A DNA stretch of 64,000 nucleotides from Bacillota bacterium (GTDB taxonomy: Bacteria > Bacillota > SHA-98 > UBA4971): positions 1 to 64,000 of the forward strand of contig JASEJE010000011.1 in the NCBI GenBank assembly GCA_030024085.1, read 5' to 3'. The position numbers and the translations under genes were made by a program. Of this stretch, positions 56,282 to 64,000 are shown piece by piece; positions within the stretch are counted from its first letter, which is position 1, and each line of letters opens with the position of its first letter. Under the pieces are notes generated by a model. That model did not search any database. It worked only from the letters and a program-made list of their open reading frames with translations, and had not been told where the DNA came from.

Positions 56282-58060
56282 TCACTCCCGTCCCTCGAAC
56301 ATCGCCACTGTGCTCCAGTACTCCAGGTATGGGACGGTAAACTCATAGGTGTTCCTAGCTCCATCCCCGACTCTGGTCAGCTGCGTCCTCTCCATCCTGC
56401 CGCCGTGGTATTCAGGCGAAGCAAACAGGACCTCCCCAACAGGCCGGTCAAGGCGGGCGCGGAACCGCACGTCCCGCAGCACTGGCGGCGGGGGCTGCTC
56501 AATGCGCCACGTCGGGTCTGTGACTCGCAGAAGGTTGACGAAGTTCACCAGGATAAGGCCATCCTTGCGCCTCGGGATGACCCAGATCTCCTCGGCGGCG
56601 GAGTCGCCCGACGTGGATGGATAGTCCAGCGCAGCCAGCTCCAGGTCGGCACCCGGGCTGAAGTCTGGTCCGGCGGCGTCCCGGAACAGGAGATCGGCGT
56701 ACCTCGTGCAGAAGTCGTAGTAGTGTCGAAGGCTTGTCGCAAGATGCTCAGGGATCCGCTCGTACCGGGGAAAGTACGGGTCAGCGAGCATGTTCGCGCC
56801 TTCGCCCAACTCCATATGCGAACCTCCCGCTGAGAATATGACTGCATCAAGGTACCTTACCGAGGCCTCAAGCGCAGGTGAGAGATAGGCCGCCAACACC
56901 ACTGCCTTTCCGCCACTCAGCCTTCGCCCCTCGAAGATGAGATCGACTATGTCTGCATACGTGTCGTGGGGCGGCCAGATCTCAATGTACACGATATCCG
57001 CGTCTGATGGGGCGATAGTCTCGATGGGCCAGTTGTTGACGCAGTTGAACGCGACGAAGGCCCCTGGGCGAACCGCCGTCACGGCACGCTTGGCGTCGTT
57101 TGCGAAGTCCGCAAACGCCCTATCAACGCGGAGAACGCTCCCGCTCTCACATTCAGGAGTCGTGAAGGCGCGCTTTGGATAACCATACTGGTCGATGTGG
57201 ATCCCGTCAAACCCCATATGAGACACGACCTTCTGATACTCATCCATCATCCTTGTGTGCCAGGGCGAAGTTCGTGAAGGGTTCATCAGGTAGAGGTATC
57301 CGCCGCCCAGCGTGTAGGGGACATTGACTCCTTCCCAGAGAGCCCACTCGCGATGCGCCTCAAAGAACTGCCTCGACGCAGCGTATACCGTGGCGTACGC
57401 CATCGCCGCCATTCCGCGCTCCTGCACGGCGCGGAGTTTGTCGGCCACCGTCCGGATCGATAGATGGCGCCCCATGCTGTCCACGAACTCCTCGTGCTCC
57501 GGCAAGAGAGTGTCATGGCGGTACATCCAGTCATAGAACTGAACGGCGTTGATGTGGTAACGGTTCATGAGGTCCGCTCGCTCGTGGGCATCAGAGACAT
57601 CGCCATCGCCGGGCTGAAAGTCGCACATGAATCCGTACTTGGGGACCTCCGTCCATGAATCCGCCACATTGAAGGCCGTCGATGCGTGCAGCAACTCGCC
57701 GCCTGCGTCAAGCTCGACCTCGACGCCATACCCGGCTGTCTCCTCCGGCGGAAACCACGAGAATAGACGCACGAGAGTCGAGTCCGCCTGCACCTTGATG
57801 ACATCGCGAATGACGTGAACCTCATCAGCCAACCTCCTGAAAGAGACTGTCAGCCGCCCGCTCACCGCGTCCGCGCGCGAGTTTGAGACCGCCACCTCGA
57901 TTGAAACGGGCTCACCCGGTTTGAAATAGCACCTGGTGGGGCACGCGTCGATTGACAGGCCGGCGTGCCTCGCCCGCGCATGTTCGTCGCCGAACAAGGG
58001 CGTCGACGCCATGAATGTGAAAAGCATCAATGTTATCACCGCCCTGGTACGAGCCACCAT
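56282..58060 (-). CDS. GH66 dextranase-like glycoside hydrolase
   Basis: A 592-residue protein with an N-terminal signal peptide (ITLMLFTFMASTPLFGDEHA), an immunoglobulin-like domain, and the GH66 barrel: YHINAVQFYDWMYRHDTLLP, nucleophile candidate Asp290 in FDGIHIDQYGYPKR, acid candidate Glu360 in DIVYIEIWPP, and a C-terminal beta domain. GH66 enzymes cut alpha-1,6-glucan (dextran) internally or form cyclic isomaltooligosaccharides. The signal peptide makes it extracellular or periplasmic. It follows two permease genes by 11 bases. Confidence 0.9.
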   Translation of the reverse strand: MVARTRAVITLMLFTFMASTPLFGDEHARARHAGLSIDACPTRCYFKPGEPVSIEVAVSNSRADAVSGRLTVSFRRLADEVHVIRDVIKVQADSTLVRLFSWFPPEETAGYGVEVELDAGGELLHASTAFNVADSWTEVPKYGFMCDFQPGDGDVSDAHERADLMNRYHINAVQFYDWMYRHDTLLPEHEEFVDSMGRHLSIRTVADKLRAVQERGMAAMAYATVYAASRQFFEAHREWALWEGVNVPYTLGGGYLYLMNPSRTSPWHTRMMDEYQKVVSHMGFDGIHIDQYGYPKRAFTTPECESGSVLRVDRAFADFANDAKRAVTAVRPGAFVAFNCVNNWPIETIAPSDADIVYIEIWPPHDTYADIVDLIFEGRRLSGGKAVVLAAYLSPALEASVRYLDAVIFSAGGSHMELGEGANMLADPYFPRYERIPEHLATSLRHYYDFCTRYADLLFRDAAGPDFSPGADLELAALDYPSTSGDSAAEEIWVIPRRKDGLILVNFVNLLRVTDPTWRIEQPPPPVLRDVRFRARLDRPVGEVLFASPEYHGGRMERTQLTRVGDGARNTYEFTVPYLEYWSTVAMFEGRE

Positions 58061-58071
58061 CGTAAGCCCGC

Positions 58072-58953
58072 CTATCCTTTCATACCTGTCAAAGTGACCC
58101 CCTCGATGAAGTACCGCTGGGCCAGGAAGAACACGACGAGAATGGGCAGCGAAAAGACGATGGAGGCAGCCATAAGGAGGCTGTACTCGGTGCTATGAAG
58201 GCTCTGGAAGAGGCGAAGACCTAACGCGAGGGTGTACTTCTCCTGGTCGCTCAGGTATATCAAGGGCGAGAAGAAGTCGGTCCAGTTCGCAACGAAGATG
58301 AACACGCCGACAGCGGTGAGGGCCGGCTTGCTCAGAGGCGCTACGATCCGCACTAGGATTCCGAGGTTGCTGCACCCATCTATCTTCGCCGCATCGCAAA
58401 GCTCGTTCGGTATGGTCATGTAGAACTGGCGTAGCAGGAATATGTTGAACGCGCCGCCCCCAAGAAACGCCGGGATTATGAGCGCCTTGAGGTTGTTGTA
58501 CCATCCGAGCCTCTGAAACAGCACGAAAACGGGGATCATCGTCACCTGCCCAGGGAGCATCATCGAAGCAAGGAGGACTCCGAACAGCGCAGTTCGCCCG
58601 GGCGCCCTGAGCTTGGCAAACCCGTATGCCACGACGGCGCTTGCTGATAGTGCCCCTATGAGGCACATGGAAGTCACCAGGACGGTGTTACCAAGGTAAC
58701 GCCAGAACGGGATGAACTCAAGTGCTCTGGTATAGTTGCTCCAGACCACCGGCTTCGGAATCCACGTGAACTTCGACGCCACAACCTGGTCGTACCCTTT
58801 GAGCGACGTGGACACCATCCAGAGGAACGGCGTCAGAAGAGCGCTCGAGCCTACGAGCAGGACGAGGTAGACAAGGGTTTTGACGAGGATTGCCCTCATC
58901 CTTCGCGTCCTCCGGGACGCGGACTGCCGGGGGATGCCGACACGTCCAACCAT
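58072..58953 (-). CDS. Carbohydrate ABC transporter permease (MalG/UgpE-type)
   Basis: A 293-residue permease with six helices, SSALLTPFLWMVSTSLKGYD, the EAA loop ELCDAAKIDGCSNLGILVRI and C-terminal QRYFIEGVTLTGMKG. It lies nine bases after its MalF-type partner and 11 bases before the GH66 gene. It probably imports isomaltooligosaccharides. Confidence 0.93.
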   Translation of the reverse strand: MVGRVGIPRQSASRRTRRMRAILVKTLVYLVLLVGSSALLTPFLWMVSTSLKGYDQVVASKFTWIPKPVVWSNYTRALEFIPFWRYLGNTVLVTSMCLIGALSASAVVAYGFAKLRAPGRTALFGVLLASMMLPGQVTMIPVFVLFQRLGWYNNLKALIIPAFLGGGAFNIFLLRQFYMTIPNELCDAAKIDGCSNLGILVRIVAPLSKPALTAVGVFIFVANWTDFFSPLIYLSDQEKYTLALGLRLFQSLHSTEYSLLMAASIVFSLPILVVFFLAQRYFIEGVTLTGMKG

Positions 58954-58962
58954 AGTGGCGCC

Positions 58963-59913
58963 CTACCTCCTGAGGTCCCCCTCATAGTAAACCCACCGAC
59001 GGGACAACCTGAGTTGGAGACCTGTGAAAGTCACAAGAATCACGAAGAGAATCCATGCCAGAGCCGAGGCGTACCCCATCTGGAAGAACTCGAAAGCCAC
59101 CCTGTAGAGATAAAGCACGTAGAACAGGGTCGAATTCAACGGGCCACCCTGAGTCATTACGTATGACTGGGTGAAGACCTGGAACGACCCGATGATCCCC
59201 ATCACGAACGAGAAGAACACCGTCGGGGATAGCATCGGAAGGGTCACGTGCAGGAACTGCTGCCAAGTGGTCGCCCCGTCGACAACCGCCGCTTCGTACA
59301 GATGCCTGGGGACACCTTGCAGGCCGGCAAGGAAGATGACCGTACCTCCCCCGACTCCCCACAGTCCCATCAAGATCAGGGCCGGCTTCGACCAGACCGG
59401 GTCGGCCAGCCATAATGGTCCCTTGATGCCAACCAAAGACAGAGCCCGGTTCACAAGTCCGTACTGGGGGTTGAAGAGCCATATCCACAGGATCGACGAG
59501 GCGACCGCCGGCATTATGGAAGGCATGTAGAATATGGTCCGGAACACCCGCACTCCGCGAACCGCCTGGTTCAGAAGAAGAGCAAGCGCGAGGCTGCCCG
59601 CGACCCCGAGTGGCACCGAGAAGAAGGTGTAGTAGGCCGTGTTATAGAGGGCGGTCCAGAAGAGGGGATCGTCGGTGAAGATGGACACGTAGTTCGCAAG
59701 GCCTACCCAGGTGGGGGGCTGAAGTATATTGTACTCGCAGAGGCTGTAATAGAAGGACACCAGCATCGGACCAAGTGTGAGCCCGGAGAAACCCACAAGC
59801 CAGGGGAGGATACATAGATAGAAGTCCCGCGCCTCCCTCACGGCGTTGCGGCTCAGGCCCCGACGCCCGGAGTCAGCCTTCCCCGGACTCGTGCAGTCGA
59901 TTTCCCGCGTCAT
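58963..59913 (-). CDS. Carbohydrate ABC transporter permease (MalF/UgpA-type)
   Basis: A 316-residue permease with six helices, FYLCILPWLVGFSGLTLGPM and the EAA loop HLYEAAVVDGATTWQQFLHV. ATG 59913 has GGAGGGAGAGGGACA upstream, so the ten residues before it are left out. It partners 58072-58953. Confidence 0.93.
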   Translation of the reverse strand: MTREIDCTSPGKADSGRRGLSRNAVREARDFYLCILPWLVGFSGLTLGPMLVSFYYSLCEYNILQPPTWVGLANYVSIFTDDPLFWTALYNTAYYTFFSVPLGVAGSLALALLLNQAVRGVRVFRTIFYMPSIMPAVASSILWIWLFNPQYGLVNRALSLVGIKGPLWLADPVWSKPALILMGLWGVGGGTVIFLAGLQGVPRHLYEAAVVDGATTWQQFLHVTLPMLSPTVFFSFVMGIIGSFQVFTQSYVMTQGGPLNSTLFYVLYLYRVAFEFFQMGYASALAWILFVILVTFTGLQLRLSRRWVYYEGDLRR

Positions 59914-60032
59914 TGTCCCTCTCCCTCCACCCTGGAGTGCCATATCACCCTTTGTCTCCGTGCAGTACCGCCCTCTACCGCACGATGCCGATTGTTGCCG
60001 GTGATCTGTGTGTTCTCACGCATTGCCGATCG

Positions 60033-61325
60033 TTACCGGCGAAGGTGCCTGTTGTACCTGTCAAGCACCTTTTGGGCCCTGCCTGCAGCCCACTCTAGAG
60101 CGGCCTCCGGTGACATCTCCCCGTGGACGGCTTTGTCGACCGCCTGGTAGATATACGATTCGACCTCCGGAAACGCGGGGTGCACCGGCCTGTAGCGCGC
60201 GTGCTCCATGGCGTCGATGAACGGCTTGAGAAGAGGGTCGCCGGCGACTTGCGGGTCAAGGGCGGCAGCCTTGAGAGCAGGGATGGTGCCCGCCTTGCGG
60301 GCGAAAAGAATCTGCGCATCTTTGCTTACGGCGAACTTGATGAATTCCCATGCGGCGTCGCTATGGGCGGCTCCCTTTGGGATCACCAGCGAGAACCCCC
60401 CGGCTATGGTTGCCCGGACCTTTCCCCTGGGGAGCGGGGCGACTCCCAGATCATTGGCAACGAGGTTCGGCGCATACCTCCGCATGTCGCTCAGCATCCA
60501 GCACCCCTCGGATTTCATGGCCACCTTGCCCGTGTAGAACGGATCGGACAGGTGGCTACCGAAACCCGCCGCCAGGCTCACTAGGTTGTCGTACCCGTAG
60601 TAATTGACCAGGGATACAACCCACTCAAGAGCCTCTACGCCCTCGGGCCCGTTGAACGTAACCCTGGTGGCATCGGCGTTGAATGCATCGCCTCCGCACT
60701 GCCACAGGTAGTGGACAAGGGAGACCCCGTTCCATATGGGCACAAACCCGACCTGCACGAGCCGGCCTTTTTCGTCCCGTTTCGTAAGCGCGTGGGAGTA
60801 GCGTACAAGATCGTCCCACGTCTCCGGCGGCTTCGAGGGATCCAGTCCTGCCTCTTTGAATAACCGCTTGTTATACATGAGCACACGCGAGTTGGTTTCG
60901 AAAGGAATGCTATAGACTTTGCCCCGGTACACCGTCTCGTTCCAGCAAGCCTCGAAGAACGCACCAGGGTCCATCTTGTCCCTGGCAATGTAGGTGTCAA
61001 GGGGAGTGAGCGCATCACGAGACGCGTATTGGCCGGTCATGTACCTGTCGAAGAGAACCACATCAGGCGGGACTCTCCCGGCTACGGACGCGAGCAGCTT
61101 AGTTCCGAGATCGGGTGTCACAGTCGCCTTGACAACGATGTTCGACTGGGACTTGTTGAAGGCATCGACCACTGCGACGACACCATCTCCCCCTTCTCCG
61201 GTCCAATCATGCCAAAGTGCGATCTCGACGGGGGCGCGGCTCGCTACGGCCGCCTGAGCCGTCGTGATCGTCGCGAGAAGGCTCAAGCACAAGGCGAGAG
61301 CCAAAAGGCGAAGCACCTGTCTCAC
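60033..61325 (-). CDS. Carbohydrate ABC transporter solute-binding protein
   Basis: A 430-residue SBP_bac_1 protein with signal peptide MRQVLRLLALALCLSLLATI then TTAQA-AVAS, without a lipobox. Fold motifs: PVEIALWHDWTGEGGDGVVA, LLASVAGRVPPDVVLFDRY, DPSKPPETWDDLVRYSHAL. GTG 61325 follows GGGAGGGGAATTGTC. It heads the permease genes of the GH66 locus and probably binds alpha-1,6-gluco-oligosaccharides. Confidence 0.92.
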   Translation of the reverse strand: MRQVLRLLALALCLSLLATITTAQAAVASRAPVEIALWHDWTGEGGDGVVAVVDAFNKSQSNIVVKATVTPDLGTKLLASVAGRVPPDVVLFDRYMTGQYASRDALTPLDTYIARDKMDPGAFFEACWNETVYRGKVYSIPFETNSRVLMYNKRLFKEAGLDPSKPPETWDDLVRYSHALTKRDEKGRLVQVGFVPIWNGVSLVHYLWQCGGDAFNADATRVTFNGPEGVEALEWVVSLVNYYGYDNLVSLAAGFGSHLSDPFYTGKVAMKSEGCWMLSDMRRYAPNLVANDLGVAPLPRGKVRATIAGGFSLVIPKGAAHSDAAWEFIKFAVSKDAQILFARKAGTIPALKAAALDPQVAGDPLLKPFIDAMEHARYRPVHPAFPEVESYIYQAVDKAVHGEMSPEAALEWAAGRAQKVLDRYNRHLRR

Positions 61326-61349
61326 GACAATTCCCCTCCCATCGGGAAC

Positions 61350-61988
61350 CTATCCCTCAACCGATTGCAGAGTGATGGCGAATATCCTCACAGCCGGCTC
61401 CTCGGGTAGCGTCAAAGAGGCGATCTCCCTTGCCGGGTCGACCTTGAACGAGAGGACATACAGTCTCCCTCCCGGCGCTTCATCCCCTTCTGAGGAGTGC
61501 TTGTGGTCGGTCTCCACACCAACGTACCTGCCGAACCCGGGAGCGCCCTTCATGTCAGGGATACGCTGCGACAAGACCGAACTCGACCCGTCGGAGTAGG
61601 TGACGGTGAACGTGGCCCTTCTGGTCCCGGACACCGACGTGGCAAGCATGTGAAGCGCCACGCAATGGGTCCTCGGGAACTTCACGACCTGGTTGTAGCA
61701 AACGATGTTGTTGTCTCGTCCGTCATCCGTCGGCGGAAAGACGAAGTATACGTCGCAGAGACTCGCCGCTTCGCCTGCCTGCGGAAGTTGCTCCGCTGGA
61801 AACGATGTCCGGCTGAAGTCCAGATCGCCATCAAGGGGATCGTGATCCCACGAGATGCCATCGTTGTTGAAGTAGTTGCCGAGGTTCACAAGCACGTAGG
61901 TCGTGCCCGTCTGGGCAGCCTGCGCTGTGGCACATGGGGCCGCAAGCAGCAACAGAGCACAGACAGCATGTAGGAGAACCGTTCTCAC
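61350..61988 (-). CDS. Secreted putative carbohydrate-binding protein
   Basis: A 212-residue protein with a signal peptide (VLLHAVCALLLLAAPCATAQ then AAQ). The mature part is one beta-rich domain with LGNYFNNDGISWDHDPLDGD, SFPAEQLPQAG, YCNQVVKFPR-like and VTYSDGSSSV stretches, a pattern I associate with small jelly-roll domains beside glycosidases. GTG 61988 has GGAGGTGATCCTGA upstream. It lies 24 bases before the binding-protein gene. Function inferred from context only. Confidence 0.65.
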   Translation of the reverse strand: MRTVLLHAVCALLLLAAPCATAQAAQTGTTYVLVNLGNYFNNDGISWDHDPLDGDLDFSRTSFPAEQLPQAGEAASLCDVYFVFPPTDDGRDNNIVCYNQVVKFPRTHCVALHMLATSVSGTRRATFTVTYSDGSSSVLSQRIPDMKGAPGFGRYVGVETDHKHSSEGDEAPGGRLYVLSFKVDPAREIASLTLPEEPAVRIFAITLQSVEG

Positions 61989-62150
61989 TCAGGATCACCT
62001 CCGTTCTGCTGTGTGCGCAGGCGCCGTACCCCGCCAGCGGTGAGGGCAGCGGCGCCAGCGGGAGAAGGCGAGGTAGGCGCTCCACGCCGTTCCTCTTCCG
62101 GTCGGGCTTGCCGCGGCCGCCCACCCCGCTCGCCTCCTCGAGCAACAGGA

Positions 62151-62942
62151 TCACCGGTAAACATGAGAGACGATCGCGAACGTGTCCTTCTCCTTGCTGT
62201 AAGACCCCAGTATCGCCTTCTGGTCCGCCCCGGGCTCGGTCAGCATGTCCAGGACGTTCGGGTGGTACCCGCTCTCGTCGCTGCCCCCGAACTGCCACTC
62301 CGTCCTCTCGCGGAGGACCCGCCGAACCTTGATCCCATCCATTACGTCCTTGCTGCCTTCCTGCCCCATGAGCAGCACCTGGTATCCCCAGCCCGGAGAC
62401 GGTGTCCCCAGCCACGAGACGGGAACCCAGATTCTGATGGTACGCCCAGTGACGCTCGCCTTTTTCGCCACGTGGATGCAGGATCGCATGTCGTCGTCCA
62501 CAAGCCCCGCCATGATGTCCTCGACCTCGGTGCCCCATCCGCCCTCACAGATTATGGCTTTGTCCCAGCGGGAGTCGTCCGCGAACGCCACATTTGCTCC
62601 GGGTATACATTCGGCAAATCCCGATGACCTCTCGCTGTCTACATAGATTTGGAACATCTGGACGCTGATACCGTTCGGACCGCCCCACGGGTTGGCGATG
62701 GACTCAGCGAGCGTGATCTCGAACCGCGCCTCGTCGGCTTCCTTGTACACCTCGAACTTCGCAATGTCGAAGGCCCCCGGAGAGAAAACGGAGTTCGTCG
62801 GGTAGACGTATGTCCCTGGCCCATAATCATCACCCGCCGGATCGGCAAGCGATACAACCGGCGTCTCGGCGCCCTGCGCGCCGGATATGGCCAGGAATAC
62901 AATCAGCGCGATGAAAACCACGCTACTCAACCTCTGCCGCAT
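62151..62942 (-). CDS. Secreted glucodextranase C-domain-like protein
   Basis: A 263-residue protein with signal peptide MRQRLSSVVFIALIVFLAIS then GAQGA. The mature part begins SLADPAGDDYGPGTYVYPTN, SVFSPGAFDIAKFEVYKE and continues as a DOMON-like beta sandwich, the pattern of the C-terminal domain of Arthrobacter glucodextranase (Glucodextran_C). Here it is a stand-alone gene, next to a GH15 enzyme gene. It probably binds alpha-glucan at the cell surface or in the periplasm. GGAGG precedes ATG 62942. Confidence 0.78.
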   Translation of the reverse strand: MRQRLSSVVFIALIVFLAISGAQGAETPVVSLADPAGDDYGPGTYVYPTNSVFSPGAFDIAKFEVYKEADEARFEITLAESIANPWGGPNGISVQMFQIYVDSERSSGFAECIPGANVAFADDSRWDKAIICEGGWGTEVEDIMAGLVDDDMRSCIHVAKKASVTGRTIRIWVPVSWLGTPSPGWGYQVLLMGQEGSKDVMDGIKVRRVLRERTEWQFGGSDESGYHPNVLDMLTEPGADQKAILGSYSKEKDTFAIVSHVYR

Positions 62943-63094
62943 GGCCTCCTATCCCTCCCTCAAGTAACAGTATGTCTTCGGTCCGCGTTGCCCGTCCTCC
63001 TGCATTGCCCTTCCTTTCGCTCACCCCCCTGATGCAGGCCTGAAGCGCCGTACCTCACATCGGCCTCGCGTTGTCTGTCCGGTCACCCTTTGCT

Positions 63095-64000
63095 TTATAC
63101 AGAGGCGTGTGTCGCTTCTACGTGTGCTTTTGCCAATTCATCCAATAGCACGAGGTACATGGCGTGCGACCAGAGGAGAGGAGTCGCCACTGGACCCCAG
63201 CGGTCGTGCCACACCGGCAGGAAGGCCGGGTCGTTCACGTGGTCGCTCACCTGCTCTGGGAGCTCGCCGCGTTCGTTGGCGCAGCGTTCGACCCAGTCCA
63301 GGATCGGCGCGGCGGAGGCCGGACGCCCGGCACGGCAGTAATACCACCCCAGCCAGCACGCAAGGAGCGGCCACTCGCCGCCGCCGTAGTATGTATCCTC
63401 CGGGTAGCGGTGGACACCGGAGTGATAGAGGCGTCGCTCAAGCTCCTCCACAGTGGACAACATCAAGGGGTCGGATGGCTCCACGACCGCGAACGGCACG
63501 GCCAGCCAGAGGAGGCTTGCATCTATGCTGGGGTTTCCGAGGGACTTCACGAACCGTCCCTGGGCGACTCCGTGGTCGAGTATGTATTCACGGATGCTCT
63601 CGGCGAGGCCGGCAATACCGCTGGCGTTGGGATCGTTGGAGGCGCCCGGGGCGCCGAGGGCGCGAGCGGCGTGCGCAGCATGCCCAGCGTATGAGGAGGG
63701 TGCCGCGTGTACGGCGCGGTCAACGTGTGCAGCCCAAGCGACGTCGACAGCGCAAGTGGCACAAGTGGCCTGGGTAGCGTGGATGGCCTCGGCGGCTTCC
63801 ACGGCTTCAGCGACATCGGCACACCGGCTGGACTCGACAGCACATAGGGCCGGCCCGGTATGGGCCGTGCAGGCGGTCCGGGGGGTCTTTGGGACCTCAG
63901 AAACCCCGACGACCTGTGCGGCCGCGCCACCGCATGCAAGCAGGCGGCCTGCGGCAGCGAGGCCTCCGTATAGGCAGGCCAGAGTGGCAGGATGGAGCCT
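63095..64000 (-). CDS. GH15 glucoamylase/glucodextranase-like enzyme (5' part beyond the window)
   Basis: The frame is open to the right edge (first codons read RLHPATLACLYGGLAAAGRL), so only the last 301 residues are seen. GH15 features: EYILDHGVAQGRFVKSLGNP, SIDASLLWLAVPFAV, YYGGGEWPLLACWLGWYYCR and RGELPEQVSDHVNDP with the catalytic-base Glu, ending GPVATPLLWSHAMYLVLLDE. Between the first helix and REYIL there are about 110 residues of Ala/Thr/His/Val-rich low-complexity sequence not usual in the family. It probably releases glucose from alpha-glucan ends. Confidence 0.85.
   Translation of the reverse strand, partial: RLHPATLACLYGGLAAAGRLLACGGAAAQVVGVSEVPKTPRTACTAHTGPALCAVESSRCADVAEAVEAAEAIHATQATCATCAVDVAWAAHVDRAVHAAPSSYAGHAAHAARALGAPGASNDPNASGIAGLAESIREYILDHGVAQGRFVKSLGNPSIDASLLWLAVPFAVVEPSDPLMLSTVEELERRLYHSGVHRYPEDTYYGGGEWPLLACWLGWYYCRAGRPASAAPILDWVERCANERGELPEQVSDHVNDPAFLPVWHDRWGPVATPLLWSHAMYLVLLDELAKAHVEATHASV

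Noticed and set aside
59987-60042. Two similar 18-bp words (GCCGATTGTTGCCGGTGA and variant) near the end of the 60033 binding-protein gene
   Set aside because: Only two copies with three mismatches, one inside the coding end; noted but not enough for a repeat feature.

Overview
The window is a GC-rich (roughly 63-65% by eye) bacterial chromosome segment. It encodes spore maturation proteins SpmA/SpmB, WhiA, YvcK, RapZ, a CggR-GapA pair and sigma-54, a set typical of endospore-forming Bacillota. Two adjacent TolC-family genes, and four solute-binding proteins with ordinary signal peptides but no lipobox cysteine, suggest a cell with an outer membrane and periplasm. A diderm spore-former of the Limnochordia kind fits, but this placement is inference. 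I saw no rRNA, tRNA or CRISPR array.

Left part (1-17.7 kb, mostly minus strand): rpoN, cggR and gapA with a well-matched CggR operator; whiA; a divergent spmA-spmB pair; and a long minus-strand run that reads GHL10 hydrolase, BadF-type kinase, murQ, second BadF-type kinase, nagA, nagB, PHP phosphatase, rapZ, yvcK. Together these can convert peptidoglycan amino sugars to fructose-6-phosphate, next to two regulators known to respond to amino-sugar metabolites. From 17.7 to 26.5 kb lies an alpha-glucan (glycogen-like) cluster: two GH57 enzymes, a DUF4912 protein, a nucleotidyltransferase fused to a degenerate phosphosugar mutase, and a GT4 synthase.

Middle part (26.6-35.6 kb): two TolC genes, a two-gene plus-strand unit with a DUF6922-like protein, and a peptide/nickel-type ABC transporter operon (minus strand). 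The binding protein of this transporter appears to be circularly permuted. Its far-upstream leader carries a sigma-A promoter, a clear c-di-AMP (ydaO/yuaA) riboswitch and an intrinsic terminator, now separated from the gene by degenerate repeat elements.

Right part (35.8-64 kb): three carbohydrate ABC importer loci. The first (plus strand) has a LacI regulator with tandem operator-like palindromes, binding protein, two permeases, an amidohydrolase and a six-hairpin glycosidase; a collapsed relic of that glycosidase lies in front of the regulator. The second (minus strand) has an MsmK/UgpC ATPase, binding protein, two permeases and a GH2 beta-mannosidase-like enzyme. The third has a GH66 dextranase, two permeases, a binding protein, two secreted carbohydrate-binding-type proteins and a GH15 enzyme cut by the right edge; it looks like an alpha-1,6-glucan (dextran) utilisation locus in which the glucodextranase C domain is a separate gene. 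An orphan DNA methyltransferase and a detached OppF/DppF-type ATPase sit between these loci.

A family of about 190-bp palindromic intergenic repeats (ten copies or remnants) is scattered through the first 40 kb and not seen in the last 24 kb. The best copy has 11-bp terminal inverted repeats bounded by TA, so a MITE origin is likely.
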